Source: CAUZJO01 sp963580245 (GTDB taxonomy: Bacteria > Sumerlaeota > Sumerlaeia > MVZB01). Taken from it: a stretch of 48,600 nt of DNA. The position numbers and the translations under genes are program-made. The DNA lies in NCBI GenBank assembly GCA_963580245.1, contig CAUZJO010000012.1, positions 1-48,600 of the forward strand, in the 5' to 3' direction. Under the pieces are notes generated by a model. The model was not told where the DNA came from. It saw only the letters and a list, made by a program, of their open reading frames with translations, and did not search any database. Shown here piece by piece: positions 43,504 through 48,600 of the stretch (position 1 is its first letter; each line of letters opens with the position of its first letter).

Positions 43504-44528
43504 CCACGGACAGCCACGCCTCGTCGGTCTCGATCAGCAGCGCGCCGTAGAGTCGCTCGCAAGCCGCCGCGCCCGGGAAGATCGAGACCACCCGCGTGCG
43601 TCGTTTCAGCTCGCGCATCTGACGTTCCAGCATGTTGGTCGAATGCAGCCGCCGGCGCAGCGCGCGCGGCATCGCCTGGACCGTCAGGCTGTCCTCGACC
43701 CCGGCCGCCAACGCCGCCGTCATCCGCGGCTCGCGCGAATCGCTCACGAAGATCGCTTTGAGATCGGCCGCCAGTTGTTTGCAGTCTCGCCAGCTGACCT
43801 TATTGAGCATCTCGCGCATCAGGTGCGCGCGACAGCGCTGCCACGCCGTCCCCTGAAAATGACGCCCCAGCGCTTTGCGGATGCCTTTGTGCGCGTCCGA
43901 GACGATCAACTCCACCCCCTGCAGGCCGCGTCGTTTCAGCTCAACGAACGCTTCGCTCCACGTCGCTTCGCTCTCGCTGTCGCCCAGCCAATAACCCAAC
44001 ATCTCGCGGTGCCTCGCTTCGTTGATCCCCGCCACGATCAACACCGCCTGGCTGCGCGCGCGGCCCCCTTGGCGGACTTTTTCTATAGCCGCGCATAAGT
44101 AATGGGAAATTCATGCAGACTTTATCGCTATTATCATTAACGTTTACGAGATCTGTATTTCCTGAATTTAATGCGCGGCTATATCGTGGCGGGCGTCGAT
44201 GATCAGATAGGGATAAGCGCGCGCGCCCAACGGGCGGTTGCGCCAACGCTCGATCTGTTCGTCCAGCTCCCCCATGGCGCGGCTGACCGCCGCCGCCGAG
44301 AGGTCGAAGTCGGCCGACGGCCGTGTTCATCGTGCGCGGCTTGCTGCCGTTGCGCTGACCGCGCCGGCCCGCGCCACGCTCGTAGGGCTCGGTACCCAAA
44401 TACCGTGTCAACTCCTCTCCCAAAACCATCCCCACGCACGTCTGGACCATGCGCGCCAAGGCCTCCTTGTCGACAAACAGATTTTGACCTTCCAGGGCCA
44501 ATTGCGTTTGAGTGTTCTTACGAGCCAT
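43500..44528 (-). pseudogene. IS256-type transposase, internally deleted and interrupted
   Basis: The N-terminal part (MARKNTQTQLALEGQNLFV to RNGSKPRTMNTAVGR) and the C-terminal part are clearly of the IS256/Mutator family. The C-terminal part includes LIVAGINEARHREMLGYWLG, VELIVSDAHKGI, and LERQMRELKRRTRVVSIFPG with the last catalytic Glu. The middle is lost: at about 44305-44330 the sequence jumps out of frame to FDLSAAAVSRAMGELDEQIERW, about 60 codons further on in family members. In the LIIDARHEKVR motif a 100-bp insertion adds an in-frame stop. The C-terminus runs out at about 43500. The element cannot make an active transposase. Terminal inverted repeats were not found. Confidence 0.85.
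44084..44183. mobile_element. 100-bp MITE-like insertion inside the transposase
   Basis: The ends are a perfect 13-bp inverted repeat (TATAGCCGCGCAT and its complement) that continues imperfectly with a shared GGAAAT word. The inside is AT-rich and non-coding. The bases TC (GA on the transposase strand) are repeated at 44082-44083 and 44184-44185. Removing the insert and one copy restores the expected transposase frame and motif DARHEKVR. No transposase for it is seen in the window. Confidence 0.8.
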
Positions 44529-44695
44529 GGGATCATTCGCTCCCTTCCGCGGATTTGTTTCACCAACATTTGGAGCAGACCCGTGGCCTTTTTTCAATTT
44601 ACAGAAACTATGTTACATTATCCCATCAACACCCCTATGAACATTGCCTAACATTGGTATCTCGGGCTGACTGTATTACTTTTGTAGTGCTTTGC
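44529..44695. other. AT-rich non-coding stretch upstream of the transposase remnant
   Basis: The transposase ribosome binding site (GGGAG, minus strand) lies just before 44528. The rest has no gene; it probably holds the left end of the IS256-type element, whose inverted repeat I could not define. Confidence 0.4.
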
Positions 44696-44932
44696 TCAAA
44701 TCGCCCCCGTCGAAGCATTCAAAATACCGTTTGGCGCGTAACCTGACGGGGCTTCGGGCGCGAGCCAATGACCATGGATTTTGTACGTTGTGTTTATATC
44801 GCGGTGGCCCAACCACTTGGCCAAAAACACAATATCCCACGCCGGTGTGAAGTGCATGAGCGCCACACTTTCTAAAGTATGCCTCAACATATGCGGATGA
44901 CCGGGTCGAACAAGATAACCGTCATCGTCCAC
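44696..44932 (-). pseudogene. Tyrosine recombinase C-terminal remnant
   Basis: The 78-residue frame carries the end of a phage-type integrase: HMLRHTLESVALMHF (the H-x-x-R-H region) and LAKWLGHRDINTTYKIHGHW. In the second motif the position of the catalytic Tyr (TTxxxYGH in active enzymes) is His, one base change from Tyr. The N-terminal and core-binding parts are missing. It is a dead fragment marking an old integration event next to the transposase remnant. Confidence 0.75.
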
Positions 44933-45136
44933 GCTTCCTTTTCCGAATCACAACCTGTTCCCCCCGCGCGGCGGCCTCACCTCTTGTGATCCGCCTCGGG
45001 AATTGATAGATTGCTCCCATTCCACGGGCCAATGAAGCGGCCATGTCCGTGCCTCCTTTGCCGGCCGGACAATCCACCAATCCGGTCTCCATTGCGCGGA
45101 CCCGTCCGTCAATGGATGAGATGGGAGATGAGAACG

Positions 45137-45745
45137 ATGAGCGGGTGCATCCATGCAAGAAAGACAAACCGGCCTTCGAGGCTGGTCGGACTGAACCGCC
45201 TGTTATGGGTGGTTGCGCTGTTCCCATGGGCGGCGGTCGGCGGCGCGCAGGCCCCGGCGTTGAAGATCGGCGTGGTCGATATGAAGGAGATCACCGACCG
45301 CTCGCAGAGCATCCAGGCAAGAATGAAGGAAATCGAGAAGTCGCTCGAACCCCGCAAGGCGCAACTGGATAAGAGTTTCATGGAAGTTGAGCGGATGAAG
45401 CGCGACCTGAGAAACCGCCGCTCGGTCTTGAGCGATGAGGATGTCCGGGCTGAGCAACGCCACATCCGCCGGATCGAGGGGGAGGTCGAGGATATTCAGT
45501 ACGAGATCAATAAGGAGTTCGATCGGTTCCAGATCGACGTGATCACGCCTGAACTCGAACGCATCGAGCAGACGATCCAGCGGATCGCGCACGACGACGA
45601 CTATGACCTGATTCTCATGAATGAAGGGGTCCTCTTTTACTCCGACCGCGTCGACATCACGCCGCTGGTCATCCAGGAACTCGACCGCAAGGGCAGCAGC
45701 CCCCGGCTCCCTGCTTTCGGCGACAAGGACAGTTCATCCGATTGA
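45137..45745 (+). CDS. OmpH/Skp family periplasmic chaperone
   Basis: Skp-like proteins hold unfolded outer-membrane proteins in the periplasm. The protein has a signal peptide (LLWVVALFPWAAVGGAQA) and the family start LKIGVVDMKEITDRS. A long charged coiled coil follows (MKEIEKSLEPRKAQLDKSFMEVERM to VEDIQYEINKEFDRF) and then the closing strand YDLILMNEGVLFYSDRVDIT. The ATG at 45137 has GGGAG nine bases upstream; ATG 45128 and a frame back to 45011 are alternatives. The stop is two bases before lpxC, so ompH-lpxC-fabZ form a tight operon, the usual place for this gene in diderms. Confidence 0.88.
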   Translation: MSGCIHARKTNRPSRLVGLNRLLWVVALFPWAAVGGAQAPALKIGVVDMKEITDRSQSIQARMKEIEKSLEPRKAQLDKSFMEVERMKRDLRNRRSVLSDEDVRAEQRHIRRIEGEVEDIQYEINKEFDRFQIDVITPELERIEQTIQRIAHDDDYDLILMNEGVLFYSDRVDITPLVIQELDRKGSSPRLPAFGDKDSSSD

Positions 45746-45747
45746 CC

Positions 45748-46602
45748 ATGAGCGGCGATCGCCCTTTACAGACAACCGTCCGCCAGCCGGTCGAAGCCGC
45801 CGGCATCGCCCTGCATGCGGGCGCGCGCGTGAGGATCGGCCTGGGGCCCGCGGGCCCGGACGAAGGCATCGTCTTCGAACGCCGCGACCTGCCGGGGAGC
45901 CCTCGCGTGGCGGCCCGGCCCGATTCGGTCAATGGCGAAGCCCTGGAGCGACGCACCGAATTGGTCGGGCCCGGCGGCGCGACCGTGGCCACCCCCGAGC
46001 ACTTGCTGGCAGCCTGTCTGGGTTTGGGGCTGGATAACGCGCGGGTGACGCTGGACGGGCCCGAACTGCCGATCTTCGACGGATCCGCCCTGCCCTACAC
46101 CGAACTGATCGACCAAGCCGGCCTCGAGGTGCTGGAAGTCGGACGCAAGGTTTGGCGACTGAAGGGTCCGGTCACCCTGGCGCGAGGGGACGCCGAAATC
46201 GTTGCCCTGCCGGCCGAGCGCATGCAGCTCGCCTTTTTCGCCAGCCTGCGCCACGCCGGACTGGAGAACCAGGCGGCGGTGATCGACCTGGCACCCGAGG
46301 CCTTTCGCCGAGACGTTGCGCCCGCGCGGACGTTTTGCTTCTACGAAGAGGTCGAGGCGCTGCGCGCGGCGGGGCTGATTCGCGGTGGCTCGCTCGATTG
46401 CGCACTGGTGATCCGCGACGGAAAACCGTACGAAGCCGAGTATCGGCTCCCCAACGAACTGGCCGCCCACAAATTACTCGACTTGATCGGCGACTTTGCC
46501 ATACTGGGGCGGCCCGTGGCCGCGCTGGTGACCGCCCGCGGATCGGGTCACGCGTTGCATCACGCCTTTATCCGCCAGCTCGAGAGGGAATTGATCGAAT
46601 GA
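45748..46602 (+). CDS. lpxC: UDP-3-O-acyl-N-acetylglucosamine deacetylase LpxC
   Basis: LpxC removes the acetyl group in the first committed step of lipid A synthesis, using zinc. From ATG 45748 the visible ligands are His85 (TPEHLLAA), His241 and Asp245 (HKLLDLIGD); the general acid/base His268 is in GSGHALHH. The 284-residue length is that of a stand-alone LpxC, not the LpxC-FabZ fusion found in some PVC and Bacteroidota genomes. The stop overlaps the fabZ start as ATGA. It shows the organism makes lipid A. Confidence 0.95.
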   Translation: MSGDRPLQTTVRQPVEAAGIALHAGARVRIGLGPAGPDEGIVFERRDLPGSPRVAARPDSVNGEALERRTELVGPGGATVATPEHLLAACLGLGLDNARVTLDGPELPIFDGSALPYTELIDQAGLEVLEVGRKVWRLKGPVTLARGDAEIVALPAERMQLAFFASLRHAGLENQAAVIDLAPEAFRRDVAPARTFCFYEEVEALRAAGLIRGGSLDCALVIRDGKPYEAEYRLPNELAAHKLLDLIGDFAILGRPVAALVTARGSGHALHHAFIRQLERELIE

Positions 46603-47054
46603 GCCCCGAGTCCCCCAGTCTTCCCATGGATGCGGCGGCGATTCGCGCGATCCTTCCCCATCGTTACCCCTTCTTGATGCTCGACCGGGTGGTCGAATTC
46701 AAGCCCGGTGACTCGATTACCGCGATCAAGTGCGTCTCGCAAATCGAACCCTATTTCCAGGGCCATTTCCCCGATTATCCGGTCATGCCGGGAGTCCTGC
46801 AGATCGAAGCCGTCGCCCAAGCCGGGGCGATCTATCTCACGCTGATGGGTGCCATCGGCCCCGATCAAATGGCGATCTTGACATCCATCGAGGAGGCCAA
46901 GTTTCGCCGTCCGGTGGGGCCGGGCGACATGCTGCGGATCCATGCCTATGATTTCCGCCTGCGCCGAGGCTACGGCAAGGCGCACGGCACGGTGACGGTG
47001 AACGATCAAGTCTGTTCGGAGGGCGTGGTTGGATTCGCGGTTGTCAACCGTTGA
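46599..47054 (+). CDS. fabZ: 3-hydroxyacyl-ACP dehydratase FabZ
   Basis: FabZ dehydrates 3-hydroxyacyl-ACP in fatty acid elongation and competes with lipid A synthesis for the same substrate. The 151-residue protein has the hot-dog fold motifs LPHRYPFLMLDRV, the catalytic His56 in GHFPDYPVMPGVL and Glu70 in QIEAVAQ, and KFRRPVGPGD. The ATG at 46599 overlaps the lpxC stop by four bases, so the two are coupled. It ends 11 bases from the convergent murA stop. Confidence 0.95.
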   Translation: MSPESPSLPMDAAAIRAILPHRYPFLMLDRVVEFKPGDSITAIKCVSQIEPYFQGHFPDYPVMPGVLQIEAVAQAGAIYLTLMGAIGPDQMAILTSIEEAKFRRPVGPGDMLRIHAYDFRLRRGYGKAHGTVTVNDQVCSEGVVGFAVVNR

Positions 47055-47058
47055 TTTT
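47038..47058 (+). terminator. Possible weak terminator after fabZ
   Basis: CGGTT/AACCG with a 3-base loop overlaps the last fabZ codons, and TTGATTTT follows. The stem is only five pairs long. Confidence 0.3.
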
Positions 47059-47065
47059 AAACTAG

Positions 47066-48337
47066 TTATGCCGCTTTTGTCTGCTCCCGCTGGATCAACG
47101 CCCCAAGCCCCGCCAGCTTGACGTCGATCCGCTCATAGCCACGGTCGATGTGATAGACGCGCAAGATTTCGGTCTGCCCCTTGGCGGCCAGCCCGGCCAA
47201 CACCAGTGCCGCCGAAGCGCGCAGGTCCGTGGCCATGACGGGTGCACCCGTGAGCTGCTCGACGCCCCGCACGCGCGCTTCGCCGCGGCCGATCTCGATG
47301 TTCGCGCCCATGCGCAGGAGCTCGGCCGCGTGGATGAAGCGCTCGGGGTAAATGCCCTCGGTGACGACCGATTCACCCTCGGCCAGACACAGCAGGGTCA
47401 TGAACTGGGCCTGCATGTCGGTGGGGAAACCGGGGTAGGGCAGCGTGTGGATCGAGGTGGCTTGGATCGGGCGTGTGCGCCGGACGCGGACGCCATCGGG
47501 CAGGATCTCGAGTTCGCACCCGGCCTGGATCATCTTGTCGAGCAGGGCGTTGAGGTGATCGGGCCGGGCACCGCGCACGGTCACGTCGCCCCCGGTGATC
47601 GCCCCGGCCAGCAGAAACGTGCCGGCCTCGATGCGGTCGGGGATCGTCGAGTAGACGATCGGCTTGAGCCCTTCGACCCCGTCGATCTCGAGCGTCGGGC
47701 TGTCGGTCCCCAGGATGCGCGCGCCCATCAAGTTGAGCATCCGGACCACCTCGCCGACCTCCGGCTCGCAAGCGGCGCCGCGGATGATCGTCCGGCCGGG
47801 GATCAGGACGGCGGCCATCAGCACGTTCAGCGTCGCCCCAACCGATGAGCCGTGCGTCCCCTCCAGGGTCATCTCCGCTCCCTTCATCCGGCTGCCCTCG
47901 GCCAGGATGTAGCCTTCCTCGATTTGGATCTTCGCCCCCAGGTTCTCGAAGCCGCGCAGGTGCAGGTCGATCGGACGCGCCCCGATAGCGCACCCCCCCG
48001 GCAGCGACACGCGCGCCTTGCGCAGCCGTCCCAGCATCGGTCCCATCACGTAGACCGAGGCGCGCATTTTGCGGACCATGTCGTACGGGGCCTCGTAGTT
48101 GGCGAAGCCACCGGTGTCGATCGTGACGCGTCCGTCCTCGAAATCGACGGCGGCCCCCAGACTGCCCAGCAAGTCGCCGATCGTCCGCACGTCCTGGAGG
48201 TTGGGCACGTTCCGCAGCGTGCTGACCCCCGAGGCCAGCAGGCAGGCGACCATCTGGGGGAGCGCGGTGTTCTTGGAGCCGCTGACGTGGATCTCCCCGA
48301 CCAGACGCCGATTACCTTCGATCAAGATGCGGTCCAT
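47066..48337 (-). CDS. murA: UDP-N-acetylglucosamine 1-carboxyvinyltransferase MurA
   Basis: MurA adds enolpyruvate from PEP to UDP-GlcNAc, the first committed step of peptidoglycan synthesis. From ATG 48337 the 423-residue protein has the substrate Lys22-Asn23 (SGSKNTALP) and the PEP-site cysteine Cys116 in SLPGGCAIGARPIDLH, so it should be fosfomycin-sensitive at this position. Other family motifs are GATLNVLMAAVL, IPDRIEAGTFLLAGA, PGFPTDMQAQFM and DLRASAALVLAGLAA. The frame is open to 48400 but the family start is at MDRILIEG. It is convergent with the lpxC-fabZ operon. Confidence 0.96.
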   Translation of the reverse strand: MDRILIEGNRRLVGEIHVSGSKNTALPQMVACLLASGVSTLRNVPNLQDVRTIGDLLGSLGAAVDFEDGRVTIDTGGFANYEAPYDMVRKMRASVYVMGPMLGRLRKARVSLPGGCAIGARPIDLHLRGFENLGAKIQIEEGYILAEGSRMKGAEMTLEGTHGSSVGATLNVLMAAVLIPGRTIIRGAACEPEVGEVVRMLNLMGARILGTDSPTLEIDGVEGLKPIVYSTIPDRIEAGTFLLAGAITGGDVTVRGARPDHLNALLDKMIQAGCELEILPDGVRVRRTRPIQATSIHTLPYPGFPTDMQAQFMTLLCLAEGESVVTEGIYPERFIHAAELLRMGANIEIGRGEARVRGVEQLTGAPVMATDLRASAALVLAGLAAKGQTEILRVYHIDRGYERIDVKLAGLGALIQREQTKAA

Positions 48338-48440
48338 AATCCAGTGGCCTTTAATTCGGATAAACGATGACGCGCCCGCGACGAATATGGAGTCGGGCAA
48401 GTCGGACGCCGTCTCATGGTTTTTACCCCATATTTCCCAT

Positions 48441-48467
48441 TTGAGAAATAGAAAGTTATGGTATAAT
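48441..48467 (+). promoter_or_regulatory. Candidate promoter of the right-edge transposase-like gene
   Basis: TTGAGA at 48441-48446 and TATAAT at 48462-48467 match well but are only 15 bases apart. The imperfect palindrome TATTTC...GAAATA at 48431-48450 overlaps the -35 box and may be part of an IS end. Confidence 0.4.
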
Positions 48468-48501
48468 TTTTTGAATGGCCGATGAATAAAGGCTGAAGTT
48501 G

Positions 48502-48600
48502 ATGTTCGAGCAGCAAAAGTTGAGAGATCTGATGGGTGAGAGCAAAAAAGAGGCCTTGCGGGTCCAGTTTGACCCCAGTGTGAAGATGGAATTCCACGGC
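48502..48600 (+). CDS. Partial gene, probable IS1380-family transposase N-terminus
   Basis: The 33 visible residues include LRVQFDPSVKMEFHG, which fits the N-terminal segment of IS1380-type transposases just before their TSDAGLL motif; the gene runs off the window. The upstream 100 bases are AT-rich and carry a promoter-like pair. No terminal inverted repeat could be fixed. The call rests on a short match. Confidence 0.55.
   Translation, partial: MFEQQKLRDLMGESKKEALRVQFDPSVKMEFHG

Noticed and set aside
44084..44183. TA-duplicating (IS630/Tc1-like) insertion
   Set aside because: With a TA duplication the restored transposase would be out of frame; the GA/TC duplication restores the family motif exactly.
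44922..45227. 101-codon minus-strand frame upstream of the integrase remnant
   Set aside because: Mostly antisense to the ompH-like signal region. Its last 35 residues could be an integrase N-terminus relic, but nothing decisive supports it.
46152..46598. Long upstream extension of the fabZ frame
   Set aside because: It overlaps lpxC in another frame; the family start and the ATGA overlap fix the start at 46599.

Overview
The window is high-GC chromosomal DNA, dense with genes, from a diderm (LPS-making) bacterium of an uncultured or little-studied lineage. Outer-membrane biogenesis genes (lnt, an OmpH/Skp-like chaperone, lpxC, fabZ) sit beside very large secreted proteins with C25 and S8 peptidase domains, FG-GAP repeats, a Calx-beta domain and a dockerin-like end. 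There is also a J-like domain without HPD fused to a sulfatase-modifying-factor fold, and a bacillithiol-type BshA. This mix is typical of Planctomycetota, Sumerlaeota, Hydrogenedentota or Omnitrophota-type genomes. The phylum cannot be fixed from sequence reading alone.

Layout. 1-4400: a multi-hairpin intergenic repeat, then sppA, argJ and lnt on the plus strand. 4397-8434: arsM (minus), a Fic protein with its own promoter and an odd start, and a YprB-like exonuclease with TPR-like repeats. 8446-11888: a two-gene minus operon of a lid-less Hsp70 and a membrane-anchored J-like/FGE-fold protein. 12230-23759: exported proteins (DUF4139 protein, PQQ-type sugar dehydrogenase, polytopic membrane protein, C25 peptidase, lipoproteins, S8 peptidase). 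23962-28435: HpcH/HpaI aldolase, a 121-bp element with inverted ends, hemW, bshA and a membrane protein. 28455-35436: a double cyclic-nucleotide-binding protein, an O-antigen-ligase-like protein, a YnbE/YdbL-like lipoprotein, a proline-rich TPR-like protein and a GspE/PilB-type ATPase with an unusual membrane-embedded N-terminus. 35815-42492: a giant S8 protease of about 2225 residues. 42514-44932: a decayed mobile-element zone. 45137-48337: ompH-lpxC-fabZ facing murA. The right edge enters what looks like an IS1380-type transposase.

How it fits together. The envelope genes support lipoprotein maturation, lipid A synthesis, outer-membrane protein transport and peptidoglycan precursors. The proteases, sugar dehydrogenase and secretion-type ATPase suggest a cell that exports large degradative proteins. 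The most distinctive items are the Hsp70/J-FGE operon with inverted repeats in its promoter, the membrane-embedded secretion ATPase, the Fic upstream region with two equally spaced pairs of GGACA, and three kinds of small non-autonomous or hairpin elements. One of these is a 100-bp MITE-like insertion nested in an internally deleted IS256-type transposase. No tRNA, rRNA or CRISPR array was seen.
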